From Carboxydothermus pertinax (GTDB lineage Bacteria > Bacillota > Z-2901 > Carboxydothermales > Carboxydothermaceae): 64,000 nucleotides of DNA. Each line of letters opens with the position of its first letter. Positions within the stretch are counted from its first letter, which is position 1. The translations under genes were made by a program, and so were the position numbers. Below the pieces are notes generated by a model. The model was not told the origin of the DNA. It did not search any database and worked only from the letters and a program-made list of their open reading frames with translations. Location: contig NZ_BDJK01000006.1 in assembly GCF_001950255.1 (NCBI RefSeq), positions 124,001 through 188,000 of the forward strand. The letters run 5' to 3'. Positions 52,212-61,167 of this stretch are shown here, in pieces.

Positions 52212-53072
52212 ATGCAAAAGGTGGGTTATTATCGTCCGGAAACTTTAGAGGAAGCCCTGGAACTTCTGGCTACAGGACAGGAAAATTATAAAATCCTTGC
52301 CGGGGGTACCGACCTGGTTTTGTACTTACGGGAGCGCAAAATAAAGCCAACGGCTTTAGTAGATATTACCCATATTGCTGCTTTAAAAGGTATAGCTGAA
52401 TTTGACGGAAAGATTGTGATTAAAGCAGCAACAACTTTTACGGAAGTTGCCAATTCCCAACTTGTTCGCGAAAAAGTTCCAGCCCTTGCCGATGCTTGTA
52501 GTGTTGTTGGTTCCCCCCAAATAAGAAATCAGGGGACTATTGGAGGCAATATTATAAATGCCTCACCGGCTGCCGATTCAGTTCCTGCATTGGTATTATT
52601 TGATGGAGTTGCTAAGCTTAGAAGTAAAAATGGTTCTAGGGAACTTTTACTTACTGACCTTCTGCAAGGTTCCGGTAAAACATCTTTAGCCCCCGACGAA
52701 TTATTAGAGGAAGTAATTTTAAATCCCTATCCGCAAAGTATTAGTGGCTTTTATAAACTTGGGCGCAGAAACGCGCTGGCTATTTCCCGGATTTCTGGGG
52801 CAGTGGAAATAGTATTTTCCAGCAATAAAGTAGAAAAAGCAAGGGTAGCTTTAGGCTCCGTTGCTCCCAATCCCTTTAGAGCAAAAGAATTGGAAGAGTT
52901 TTTAGTGGGACGGGAATTTACCAACGAAACCAAAGAACAATTTCTTCTCTTGGCTAAAAAGCTAGTGGCCGAAAAACTGGGAAGCCGTGCTTCTGCTCCC
53001 TATAAACGGGAGGCAGTAGCGGGAGTTATGCGGGAAGTTTTAAATCTTATTGAACTGCGCCGGGGGAGGTAG
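52212..53072 (+). CDS. xdhB: Xanthine dehydrogenase family FAD-binding subunit
   Basis: A 286-residue CoxM/XdhB-type flavoprotein with the FAD motifs AGGTDLVLYLRERK and TIGGNIINASPAADSVPAL. Medium subunit of a three-part molybdenum hydroxylase. Transfers electrons from the [2Fe-2S] subunit to NAD(P) or ferredoxin. Overlaps nothing; five bases before xdhC. Confidence 0.93.
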   Translation: MQKVGYYRPETLEEALELLATGQENYKILAGGTDLVLYLRERKIKPTALVDITHIAALKGIAEFDGKIVIKAATTFTEVANSQLVREKVPALADACSVVGSPQIRNQGTIGGNIINASPAADSVPALVLFDGVAKLRSKNGSRELLLTDLLQGSGKTSLAPDELLEEVILNPYPQSISGFYKLGRRNALAISRISGAVEIVFSSNKVEKARVALGSVAPNPFRAKELEEFLVGREFTNETKEQFLLLAKKLVAEKLGSRASAPYKREAVAGVMREVLNLIELRRGR

Positions 53073-53077
53073 TAGTT

Positions 53078-53551
53078 GTGGAAAAGAAAAAGCTTTCCCT
53101 TATTGTAAACGGAAAATTAGTTGAAATGGAGGTTCCAACCCACCTCCGCCTCTTGGATTTCCTCCGGGATTATCTGCATCTTACCGGAACTAAGGAAGGT
53201 TGTGGGGAAGGGGAATGCGGCGCCTGTACGGTTCTTTTAGACGGAAAACCGGTAAATTCTTGCCTGGTCATGGCCCATAGTGCCCATGGCCGGGAGATTA
53301 TCACCATCGAAGGATTGGGAACCCCGGATAAGCTCCATCCTGTTCAAGAAGCTTTTTTAGAAGCGGGAGCAGTCCAATGTGGCTTTTGTACTCCGGGGAT
53401 GGTTTTAACTTCCTATGCCTTATTAAAGGAAAACCCCAATCCTACCCGGGAGGAAATTAAGGTGGCTATTTCTGGTAACCTTTGCCGTTGTACCGGTTAC
53501 AACAAAATCGTTGAGGCCGTGGAGCTTGCCGCCCGAAAGGAGGGAAAGTAG
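53078..53551 (+). CDS. xdhC: Xanthine dehydrogenase family [2Fe-2S] subunit
   Basis: A 157-residue small subunit with a plant-type [2Fe-2S] motif (CGEGECGACTVLLDG...C) and a second cluster domain (CGFCTPGM ... CRCTGY). GTG start at 53078. Immediately contiguous with the large-subunit gene. Confidence 0.96.
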   Translation: MEKKKLSLIVNGKLVEMEVPTHLRLLDFLRDYLHLTGTKEGCGEGECGACTVLLDGKPVNSCLVMAHSAHGREIITIEGLGTPDKLHPVQEAFLEAGAVQCGFCTPGMVLTSYALLKENPNPTREEIKVAISGNLCRCTGYNKIVEAVELAARKEGK

Positions 53552-54817
53552 ATGGAGGAAAGAGTGGTTGGTCAGTCCCCCTGGCGGATTGATGGAATCG
53601 CTAAAGTTTCCGGCCGGGCAGTGTTTCCCCAGGATATTTACCTCCCCGGGATGGTTTATGGAAAAACCGTTCGCTCAAAGTATCCTCATGCAAGAATAAC
53701 GAAGCTTGATGTTTCCAAAGCCGAAGCCTTACCGGGAGTATTAAAAGTATTTACCGCCAAAGATGTGCCCGGTCACAATGGTCATGGGGTTTTGCATCCG
53801 GATATCCCCGTTTTTGCCGACGGTAAAGTTACTTCCATAAATGACGCCCTTTGCCTGGTAGTGGCCAAAACTCAGGATATTGCGGAGGAAGCGGCTTTAT
53901 TGGTTGAAGTGGAATATGAAGAGCTGCCTGCGGTTTTTGATCCCCGGGAGGCAATGAAAGAAACTGCTCCTAAACTTCGGGAAAACGGTAACATTGCTTA
54001 TCACCTCAAAATTCGCAAAGGGGATGTGGAAAAGGGTTTTGCCCAAGCAGAGGTAATAGTTGAGGAAAGTTTTAAAACTTCCATGGTGGACCAGGCTTTT
54101 CTGCAGCCGGAGGCGGGGGTAGCGACCGTTGATGAACGGGGTCATGTGGTAATTTATGTAGCAACCCAGTATCCCCACTGGGATCGAACAGAAATTGCAA
54201 GAGCTCTGGGGATTCCCCAAAACCGGGTGCGGGTAGTTACTACGGCAGTGGGTGGAGCTTTTGGCGGTCGAGAAGATATGACTGTCCAAATCCACGCTTG
54301 TCTTGCGGCAATGGTTTTAAAACGACCGGTGAAAATTGTTTACGATCGCAGTGAATCTTTTAAAGCGCATAGTAAGCGCCATCCAATGTATATGGATTAT
54401 AAGGTAGGAGCCACCCGGGATGGGAAACTGGTGGCCCTTGAAGCTACAATTATTGGCGATGCCGGTGCTTATCTTTCCTGGTCGCCGAATATCTTAAGAA
54501 AAGCTGCAGTTCACGCAACAGGACCTTATGTTATCCATAATGTAAAAGTTGATTCTTATGCCGTTCACACTAACAATCCCTTTACCGGAGCTATGCGAGG
54601 CTTTGGAGCAGCTCAACCACCAATGGCGTACGAAGCGATAATGGACATGCTGGCGGAAAAGCTAAAGCTACACCCCTTTACCCTTCGCTGGCGTAATGCC
54701 TTTGAAAGGGGCTCAGAAACGGCTACTGGCCAAATATTAGACATGAGCGTAGGGTTAAAAGAAACGATGATTGAGGCAGCCAAGCATTTTGGCTGGAACG
54801 TCGCAGAGCTTAAATAA
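53552..54817 (+). CDS. xdhA: Xanthine dehydrogenase large subunit, N-terminal half (split gene)
   Basis: A 421-residue protein: aldehyde-oxidase a/b hammerhead domain, then the first Mo-binding domain with GGAFGGRED and AMRGFGAAQPP. Typical large subunits are about 760 residues; here the protein stops at a TAA after FGWNVAELK, exactly at the linker between the two Mo domains. The rest is encoded by the next gene in another frame with its own ribosome site, so the two chains together (754 residues) make the full subunit. Confidence 0.9.
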   Translation: MEERVVGQSPWRIDGIAKVSGRAVFPQDIYLPGMVYGKTVRSKYPHARITKLDVSKAEALPGVLKVFTAKDVPGHNGHGVLHPDIPVFADGKVTSINDALCLVVAKTQDIAEEAALLVEVEYEELPAVFDPREAMKETAPKLRENGNIAYHLKIRKGDVEKGFAQAEVIVEESFKTSMVDQAFLQPEAGVATVDERGHVVIYVATQYPHWDRTEIARALGIPQNRVRVVTTAVGGAFGGREDMTVQIHACLAAMVLKRPVKIVYDRSESFKAHSKRHPMYMDYKVGATRDGKLVALEATIIGDAGAYLSWSPNILRKAAVHATGPYVIHNVKVDSYAVHTNNPFTGAMRGFGAAQPPMAYEAIMDMLAEKLKLHPFTLRWRNAFERGSETATGQILDMSVGLKETMIEAAKHFGWNVAELK

Positions 54818-54834
54818 GGAGGTGTGAGCGAGCG

Positions 54835-55836
54835 GTGAAAAAACGGGGAATCGGAATGGCTTCAATTTTTTATGGTACCGGTTATGGTAATGGCTTTCCC
54901 GACGTTTCTTCCGCAGTGGTAGAAATCCACGATGATGGAAGTGCAACCGTATTAACCGGTGCTGCAGACTGTGGCCAGGGATCCAATACGATCTTAACCC
55001 AGATTGCGGCAGAAGAACTGGGCCTTCCTATTGAGAAGATTACTTTAATTTCGGCGGATACCGACTGTACACCGGATGCCGGTACTACTGCAGCAACCCG
55101 GCAAACTTATACCTCTGGAAATGCGGTAAAATTGGCAGCCGCCAAGGCTAAAAAAATTTTGTTGGATTTTGCTGCGGGGGTTTTAGCGGTCAATACCATT
55201 GACGGTCTTGATGTTAAAGATGGTTATGTTTATGTCAAAACTTTTCCGCAAAAACGGGTAGCTGTAGCGGAGTTGGCAAGTCACGCCCGCTTTAAGGGGA
55301 ACCGTTTGATTGGGGAAGCAAGCTTTACAACGCACTCTACTGTGGTCGATCCGGAAACTGGCCAAGGAGCCCCCTATTATCCCTACGCCTTTGCCACGCA
55401 AATTGCGGAAGTTGAAGTAGATACCGAGACCGGGAAAGTGGAAGTATTACGAATAGTTGCTGCCCATGATGTAGGTCGGGCAATTAACCGAATTTCCGTA
55501 GAAGGTCAAATTCAGGGAGGCGTGGCTCAAGGGGTAGGTTGGGCTTTAACGGAAGAAGTGGAGCTTAAAAACGGCCAAATTCAAAACCCAAGCTTTACCG
55601 AATATTTAATTCCCACAGCAATGGATATGCCTGAAGTTACACCGGTAATTGTAGAAACTTACGAAGAAACCGGCCCTTATGGAGCAAAAGGGGTTGGAGA
55701 ACCGGCGATGCTTCCCACAATGCCTGCTATTTTAAATGCCATTTATAACGCCATTGGAGTAAGAATTACTGAACTTCCGGCTACCCCGGAAAAAATCTTA
55801 AAAGCTCTCAAGGAAAAAGAACAAAGCAATGATTAA
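54835..55836 (+). CDS. Xanthine dehydrogenase large subunit, C-terminal half (split gene)
   Basis: A 333-residue protein equal to the second Mo-binding domain: GMASIFYGTGYGNG, DCGQGSNTILTQIAAEELG, TSGNAVKLAA, and the catalytic Glu in GVGEPAM (near residue 289). GTG start behind AAGGAGGTG, 17 bases after the stop of the N-terminal half. The RBS and clean domain boundary argue for a genuine split rather than a decayed gene. Overlaps yqeC by eight bases. Confidence 0.9.
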   Translation: MKKRGIGMASIFYGTGYGNGFPDVSSAVVEIHDDGSATVLTGAADCGQGSNTILTQIAAEELGLPIEKITLISADTDCTPDAGTTAATRQTYTSGNAVKLAAAKAKKILLDFAAGVLAVNTIDGLDVKDGYVYVKTFPQKRVAVAELASHARFKGNRLIGEASFTTHSTVVDPETGQGAPYYPYAFATQIAEVEVDTETGKVEVLRIVAAHDVGRAINRISVEGQIQGGVAQGVGWALTEEVELKNGQIQNPSFTEYLIPTAMDMPEVTPVIVETYEETGPYGAKGVGEPAMLPTMPAILNAIYNAIGVRITELPATPEKILKALKEKEQSND

Positions 55837-56509
55837 CTTTGCAGGTTATAGTTTACCGGAGCCGATTTGGCTTACGGGAGGCGGGGGCAAGACGTCTTTG
55901 ATGTATTATTTAGCGCAAAATATTACCGGCCCCCTTCTCCTCACCACTACTACCAAACTTGCTTATCCACCCCGGGAAGAAGTTCCCTTTTACCAGGCAG
56001 AAAGTTTAGATCAACTTCTTCCGTTATTCCACGAGGGAAGAAAGGTTCTTGCAGGAAAGCGGGTGGAAAAGGAGAAAATAATTGGTTTTTCCCCGGAGGA
56101 AATAGAGAAATTTTACCGGCATAACCCGATACCTATGCTTATTGAAGCGGATGGCAGCAATCGCCGGCCTTTAAAAATACATCTTGCCCATGAACCGGTA
56201 CTGCCCCAAGTGCCCGCGACCGTTATAGCAGTTATAGGACTATCGGCCTTAAATAAACCCTATAGCAGTGAATATATCCACCGGGGAAAAAATATACCGG
56301 GGAGGATTATTACTCCTGAAGATTTACTGAAACTGGTTAGGGAAGGGAAATATTTTTCACCCCGTACCAAAAACAAAGTAGTTTTTTTAAATCAGGCCGA
56401 GGTAATTGAGAAAAGGCTCTTAGAGGAAGTGATTACTTTATTTAAAGCAATACCCGATTTATTGGTGACCTATGGCTCGTTAAAGGAGGGCTACATCTTG
56501 TCGGGATAG
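55829..56509 (+). CDS. yqeC: YqeC-type selenium-dependent hydroxylase accessory protein
   Basis: A 226-residue P-loop-like protein of the YqeC family (LTGGGGKTSLMYYLA, LLTTTTKLAYPP, IEADGSNRRPLK), known from gene neighbourhoods of selenium-dependent molybdenum hydroxylases. Its presence next to xdh suggests that this enzyme carries a labile selenium at the Mo site. Biochemical role not established. Confidence 0.85.
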   Translation: MINFAGYSLPEPIWLTGGGGKTSLMYYLAQNITGPLLLTTTTKLAYPPREEVPFYQAESLDQLLPLFHEGRKVLAGKRVEKEKIIGFSPEEIEKFYRHNPIPMLIEADGSNRRPLKIHLAHEPVLPQVPATVIAVIGLSALNKPYSSEYIHRGKNIPGRIITPEDLLKLVREGKYFSPRTKNKVVFLNQAEVIEKRLLEEVITLFKAIPDLLVTYGSLKEGYILSG

Positions 56510-57813
56510 TGGGAGTCATAATTTTAGCAGCGGGTAGTTCCCGGAGGATGGGCAGAAACAAACTTTCCCTTCCCCTTTTGGGGAAAACTGTTCTAGAACA
56601 AACCGTTACCCTGTATCAGCAGACTTTTCCCGAGATTCTGGTAATTACTCCTTTGCTTATTGCGCCGAGTTCTGTCCAGGAAGGCATGGGAGGAACGCTC
56701 CGCGAAGCTGCTCGCCTAATACCTCCCAGCTGGCAAGGGGTAGTGGTAGCCCTTGGGGATATGCCGTTTATTGCCCCAACGACCCTGAAAACCTTTTTCG
56801 CTGCCATTGAAAAAGCTCCCGAAGAGGTTTGGGCCTTAAGTTTTCAAGGCCGGCGGGGACATCCGGTTTATCTACCACGACGCTATTTTTCACTATTTAG
56901 TAGACTTTTCGGGGATGTAGGTCTTCGCCAGCTTTTACCGGAGTTAACGCCAAAAACTATTGATACGGAGGACTATGGGGTGGTTTTTGATTTAGATAAG
57001 CCTGAGGATTATGAACCTTACGGAAAACTTATTCTGGTAAAAGGAGCAGGAGATATTGCGTCGGGGATCATCTGGCGTTTATATCAAGCGGGATTTAAAG
57101 TGGTGGCAACTGAACTTCTAAAGCCAACGACCATACGCCGACCGGTAGCTTTTGCCCAGGCGGTATTTACCGGTGAACATACCGTGGAAGGAGTTTTAGC
57201 CAAGAAAGCTACCCTTTTGGAAGTTCCCAATTTACTGGTAAATGGCATCGTTCCTGTTGTTCCCGATGAAGAAGGGGTAGCAGTCAAAGGGTTAAAGCCC
57301 TGGGCAGTGGTAGACGCTAGACTTGCTAAAAGAAATTTAGGGACGACCAAAGATGAAGCCAAAATAGTCATAGGAGTGGGCCCCGGGTTTACCGCACCCG
57401 ATGATGTGCACGCGGTAATTGAAACGAAAAGAGGACATTTTTTGGGACGGGCAATTTATCAGGGTACAGCTGAGCCCAATACCGGTGTTCCCGGGGAAAT
57501 TGGTGGGCACACCGTTAGGCGGGTAATTTATGCTTCTGCCAGTGGGCGGGTGCACTGGTATTGTGATTTTGGTCAAAGGGTAAATGCCGGGATGGTGTTG
57601 GGAGAAGTTGCTGGAGAAAAAATTATTGCCCAAATTTCCGGAGTAGTTCGCGGCTTAATTCATCCGGAAGTGGACGTGAGGGCAGGCATGAAAATAGGCG
57701 ATATCGATCCCCGGGGAATTCCTGAATACGCCACAACGATATCCGAAAAAGCCCTGGCGGTAGCTGGGGGTGTTTTAGAAGCGCTTTTAAAGCTGGACAG
57801 TTCCAGCTTGTAA
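56509..57813 (+). CDS. MocA-like nucleotidyltransferase fused to YqeB
   Basis: A 434-residue fusion. Residues 1-175 are a MobA/MocA-like cytidylyltransferase (ILAAGSSRRMGRNKL, GDMPFI, GHPVY) that would attach CMP or GMP to molybdopterin. Residues 180-434 are YqeB (LVKGAGDIASGIIWRLYQAGF, VVDARLAKRN, GPGFTAPDDVHAVIET, GEIGGHTVRRV), marker of selenium-dependent molybdenum hydroxylases. GTG start shares one base with the yqeC stop. Both functions mature the adjacent xanthine dehydrogenase. Confidence 0.88.
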   Translation: MGVIILAAGSSRRMGRNKLSLPLLGKTVLEQTVTLYQQTFPEILVITPLLIAPSSVQEGMGGTLREAARLIPPSWQGVVVALGDMPFIAPTTLKTFFAAIEKAPEEVWALSFQGRRGHPVYLPRRYFSLFSRLFGDVGLRQLLPELTPKTIDTEDYGVVFDLDKPEDYEPYGKLILVKGAGDIASGIIWRLYQAGFKVVATELLKPTTIRRPVAFAQAVFTGEHTVEGVLAKKATLLEVPNLLVNGIVPVVPDEEGVAVKGLKPWAVVDARLAKRNLGTTKDEAKIVIGVGPGFTAPDDVHAVIETKRGHFLGRAIYQGTAEPNTGVPGEIGGHTVRRVIYASASGRVHWYCDFGQRVNAGMVLGEVAGEKIIAQISGVVRGLIHPEVDVRAGMKIGDIDPRGIPEYATTISEKALAVAGGVLEALLKLDSSSL

Positions 57814-57847
57814 ATAAAAACATTATACCTTAAGGAGGAGATGCAGT

Positions 57848-58765
57848 ATGAACAAGTACATCCATGCCGTACCCAACTTTTCCGAAGGCCGGCGGACAGA
57901 AGTGGTTGAGGCGATTGTCGACCAGGTCCGGAATATTCCCGGCGTAAAATTAATCGGGTATTTTCCCGATGCTGATTTTAACCGGACGGTAGTAGAGTTA
58001 ATCGGGAAGCCCGAACCGTTAAAAGAAGCCTTAATTAACATGGCAGCCAAAGCCATTGAATTAATTGATATGGAAGAGCAACGGGGTAGCCACCCGCGCA
58101 TTGGGGCTCAGGACACCATTCCTATCTTTCCCATGAGAAACATCACTTTAGAAGAGTGCATCCAACTGGCTGAAGAAATTGGCGTTGAGTTAAACAAGCG
58201 GACCGGGGTTCCCATTTACTTTGCCGGGGAAAACGCTAGAATTCCTGAGAAAAAAGCTCTTGATTTTATCCGGAAAGGTCAGTATGAAGGCTTAAGGGAT
58301 CTTTTACTTTCGGAAAATCCTGATCCCAAGCGGTTGCCGGATATTGGCGATGTGAAAAATTTTGTCCACAAAGGTGCTACTATTGTTAGCGCTGGTACCA
58401 ATCCTCTGGTGGCGTTTAACGTTATTCTTGGTACTGATAACCTGGAGATTGCCAAGCAAATTGCTAAAGCGGTTCGAGGACCTTCCGGCGGCTTTACTTT
58501 CGTTCGGGCGGTAGCTTTGAAGTTTACCGATAGGAATCAAGTAGTGGTTTCCATGAACATGTTTGACCATGAAGCTTGTCCCCTTTATAGAACCTATAAC
58601 TTTGTGAAGTCCGAGGCAGCTCGCTGGGGCGTACCGGTAGTAGGAACGGAATTAGTGGGTACTGTACCGCAGGAAGCCCTGGTACGGGTAGCAGAATATT
58701 TTCTGCAACTGGAAAACTTTAACCGCGACCAAATTCGGGAGAACCATATTCCGGACTTAATTTAA
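57848..58765 (+). CDS. ftcD: Formiminotransferase (formiminoglycine/glutamate : THF)
   Basis: A 305-residue stand-alone formiminotransferase (VPNFSEGRR, GYFPDADFNRTVVEL, RGSHPRIGAQDTIPIFP). It moves a formimino group from formiminoglycine or formiminoglutamate to tetrahydrofolate. No hutH, hutU or hutI is nearby, whereas xanthine dehydrogenase and purine deaminases are, so formiminoglycine from purine breakdown is the likely donor. Partner cyclodeaminase follows after a hairpin. Confidence 0.94.
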   Translation: MNKYIHAVPNFSEGRRTEVVEAIVDQVRNIPGVKLIGYFPDADFNRTVVELIGKPEPLKEALINMAAKAIELIDMEEQRGSHPRIGAQDTIPIFPMRNITLEECIQLAEEIGVELNKRTGVPIYFAGENARIPEKKALDFIRKGQYEGLRDLLLSENPDPKRLPDIGDVKNFVHKGATIVSAGTNPLVAFNVILGTDNLEIAKQIAKAVRGPSGGFTFVRAVALKFTDRNQVVVSMNMFDHEACPLYRTYNFVKSEAARWGVPVVGTELVGTVPQEALVRVAEYFLQLENFNRDQIRENHIPDLI

Positions 58766-58770
58766 TGAAC

Positions 58771-58796
58771 AAAGGGCAGGGTTTTCCCTGCCCTTA
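58771..58796 (+). other. Hairpin between ftcD and cyclodeaminase gene
   Basis: AAGGGCAGGG and CCCTGCCCTT with a TTTT loop; no T-run follows, so probably mRNA-stabilising or a partial terminator. Confidence 0.55.
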
Positions 58797-58817
58797 ATTT
58801 AAAAAGGAGGTGGATTT

Positions 58818-59441
58818 ATGCTAACAGACCTGTCTCTTCGTGGCTTTATTAAAGAGCTAGCTTCTTCATCTCCGGCTCCCGGCGGCGGAAGTGTTTCGGC
58901 TTTAGCCGGAGCTAATGGTGCTGCTCTCTTAAATATGGTGTTAAATTTAACCCTCGGGCGGGAAAAGTTTGCCGGCGTAGAGGAGGAACTGGCACCCTTA
59001 AAAGATAAAACCGAAGCTCTCTACGAACGTTTAGTTAACTTAATTGATATTGATACGGAAGTTTTTAATGATGTGATGGCTGCCTTTAAGCTTCCGAAAG
59101 ATACCGAGGAACAGAAAAAAGAACGTTTGGCTAAAATTCAAGAAGCTTATAAAAAAGCTGCTGATGTTCCCCTGGAAGTTGCGGAAAAATGCCTGGAAGT
59201 TTTGCGGCTGTGTCCAAAAATTGCTGAAAAAGGTAATCCCAATGCTCTGTCCGATGCGGGGGTGGCTGCACAAATGGCTTATGCTGGTTTACAAGGAGCG
59301 GTAATGAATGTTAAAATTAACCTTACTTCCATTAAAGATGAAGGCTATGTTAGGGCGGCCCGGGAAAGGGTGGCAGCTTTCTTGGAAGAAGGGGCAGAGC
59401 TTAAAGAACGGGTTACTCAGTATGTTAGCCAAAGATTATAA
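58818..59441 (+). CDS. fchA: Formimidoyltetrahydrofolate cyclodeaminase
   Basis: A 207-residue FTCD_C-type helical enzyme with the conserved SSPAPGGGSVSALAGANGAAL start and NPNALSDAGVAA motif. Converts 5-formimino-THF to 5,10-methenyl-THF and ammonia. This yields one-carbon units that an acetogen-type folate pathway can oxidise for ATP or use. ATG behind AAGGAGGTGG. Confidence 0.95.
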   Translation: MLTDLSLRGFIKELASSSPAPGGGSVSALAGANGAALLNMVLNLTLGREKFAGVEEELAPLKDKTEALYERLVNLIDIDTEVFNDVMAAFKLPKDTEEQKKERLAKIQEAYKKAADVPLEVAEKCLEVLRLCPKIAEKGNPNALSDAGVAAQMAYAGLQGAVMNVKINLTSIKDEGYVRAARERVAAFLEEGAELKERVTQYVSQRL

Positions 59442-59513
59442 ACAAAATTAATAAGATTAAAAGAAAAAATCTACAAAATGTGACAAAATAATATTTTTTC
59501 TGAAAATTAAAGC

Positions 59514-59538
59514 AGGAATTTTAAAATCCTTGTCGAAT
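59514..59538 (+). promoter_or_regulatory. Candidate sigma-H promoter with 0A box upstream of the purine permease
   Basis: AGGAATT (59514-59520), 13 bases, CGAAT (59534-59538), with TGTCGAA (59531-59537) embedded. Same layout as at 41461, suggesting the cluster ends share a stationary-phase type control. Confidence 0.5.
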
Positions 59539-59640
59539 AAGTAATACAGAAGAAAGATAAAGTTAAGTTATAAACAATTAACGTAAGTACCGGGGTAATA
59601 TAGTAAAAAGTATATAAAGATGATTTACAAGGTTATGGGT

Positions 59641-59660
59641 AATAACCCGGAAGGGTTATT
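59641..59660 (+). other. Perfect 8-bp hairpin with GGAA tetraloop in the permease leader
   Basis: AATAACCC-GGAA-GGGTTATT, a stable GNRA-type stem-loop about 50 bases before the permease start, in a leader of about 165 bases. No T-run follows. I do not see the conserved core of purine riboswitches. Confidence 0.5.
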
Positions 59661-59713
59661 ATAAAGGGGCACCGGAGGAATTATAAAAAAATTATTAAGA
59701 AAGGGGTATGGTT

Positions 59714-61042
59714 ATGGCATCTAATCAAGGAGCGCTCGACCGGATTTTTAAGTTGAGCCAGAAGGGAACCAGTGTAAGAACCGAGGTTTTAGCTGGTTTA
59801 ACCACCTTTGTTACCCTGGCTTACATTATTTTTGTCAACCCGGGTATATTAGCCGATGCGGGAGTGCCCAAGGAAGCAGCGATTGCTGCTACTATCTATT
59901 CTACGGCGATAGCAACAACGCTCATGGGCCTCTGGGCTAACTTCCCGGTGGCGGTAGCACCGGGTATGGGCTTAAACGCCTTTTTTGCCTACTTTGTTGT
60001 GGCTCAATTACATTTGCCTTGGCAGGTGGGATTTGGAGCAGTTTTCTTCTCCGGTATTTTCTTCTTGATCTTAACGATCGGTGGAATTCGGCAGGCGATT
60101 GTTAATGCGGTGCCCAACAACTTAAAAGCTGCTATTGGTGTGGGTATTGGTTTATTTATTGCGTTTATTGGCTTAAAAAACGCAGGTATTGTAGTTGCAG
60201 ACCAGGCAACTTTTGTTACCCTCGGTCATATCACCAAGCCTGAACCGCTTTTGGCTCTTGTTGGCTTAGTCTTAACTGCAGTTTTAATGTCAAGAAATGT
60301 TAAAGGCTCCATGTTAATTGGCATTTTAACTACTACGATATTGGGAATGATTTTTGGGGTTGTTCCGGTGCCTAAAAGCTTAAGCGGCATTATGAGTTTC
60401 AATTTACCCAATATTAAGCCGACGTTATTAAAACTTGATATTGCCGGCGCTTGGAAGTTTGGCATATTTAATATCGTTTTTACCATGACCATGGTAGAAC
60501 TTTTTGACAACATGGGAACCTTAATTGGTTTAACCAGGAAAGCCGGGCTAATGGACGAAAATGGCAAGATTGAAAACTTAGACCGGGCGCTGACCACTGA
60601 TGCTATCGGAACTATCATAAGCTCATTGTTGGGAACAACCACGGTTACCTCCTACATTGAAAGTGCTGCTGGAATTGCCGAAGGAGGTAAGACCGGTTTA
60701 ACAGCAATTACAGTGGCGATACTCTTTATTGTAGCTTTAATTTTTGCTCCGCTTATTGGTATTGTTCCAGGCTTTGCTACTGCTCCAGCTTTAATTTTAG
60801 TAGGGGCTTTGATGCTGGCGGAAATAAGACATATCGAATTTGATGATTTTACCGAAGCTTTTCCGGCCTTTATGACTATCATTATGATGCCCCTTACTTA
60901 CAGTATTGCTAGTGGTTTTGGTTTTGGCTTCATTTCATATACTCTCGTCAAAGCCCTCACCGGAAAGTTTAAAGATATCAGTTGGGTTATGTGGATTGTT
61001 TCTATAGCTTTTGCTATTAATTTCTATATGCGGCTTCACTAA
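59714..61042 (+). CDS. pbuG: PbuG/AzgA-type purine permease
   Basis: About 442 residues with 12 or more hydrophobic segments and AzgA-family motifs (EVLAGLTTFVTLAYIIFVNP, APGMGLNAFFAY, FDNMGTLIGL, GTTTVTSYIESAAGIAEGG). Imports hypoxanthine/guanine/adenine with protons. ATG 59714 is favoured (AGGGG at seven bases); ATG 59708 is an alternative. It follows a promoter-like region and so may be the start of a second transcript for purine uptake and deamination. Confidence 0.92.
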   Translation: MASNQGALDRIFKLSQKGTSVRTEVLAGLTTFVTLAYIIFVNPGILADAGVPKEAAIAATIYSTAIATTLMGLWANFPVAVAPGMGLNAFFAYFVVAQLHLPWQVGFGAVFFSGIFFLILTIGGIRQAIVNAVPNNLKAAIGVGIGLFIAFIGLKNAGIVVADQATFVTLGHITKPEPLLALVGLVLTAVLMSRNVKGSMLIGILTTTILGMIFGVVPVPKSLSGIMSFNLPNIKPTLLKLDIAGAWKFGIFNIVFTMTMVELFDNMGTLIGLTRKAGLMDENGKIENLDRALTTDAIGTIISSLLGTTTVTSYIESAAGIAEGGKTGLTAITVAILFIVALIFAPLIGIVPGFATAPALILVGALMLAEIRHIEFDDFTEAFPAFMTIIMMPLTYSIASGFGFGFISYTLVKALTGKFKDISWVMWIVSIAFAINFYMRLH

Positions 61043-61068
61043 ACAAATGAGTAAAAAACTAGGATGAT

Positions 61069-61096
61069 AAGGCCAGGCGTAATGCCTGGTCTTTAA
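61069..61096 (+). terminator. Terminator-like hairpin after the permease
   Basis: AAGGCCAGGC-GTAAT-GCCTGGTCTTT stem with a short T stretch. Confidence 0.7.
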
Positions 61097-61167
61097 TCCT
61101 TGTGGGAAAAGTTGCAAATTTAGTTTACAATGGTTAGCCCAAATTGCCTACCAAGGGAGTGACTGTT

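Noticed and set aside
57848-59441. Formiminotransferase and cyclodeaminase as histidine degradation genes
   Set aside because: No hutH, hutU or hutI accompanies them, while they sit between xanthine dehydrogenase maturation genes and a purine permease; formiminoglycine is the more likely donor.
59442-59713. Classical purine (guanine/adenine) riboswitch before the permease
   Set aside because: I looked for the three-way-junction core with its conserved TATA and CTAC-type junction bases and kissing-loop sequences and could not find them; only a simple hairpin is supported.
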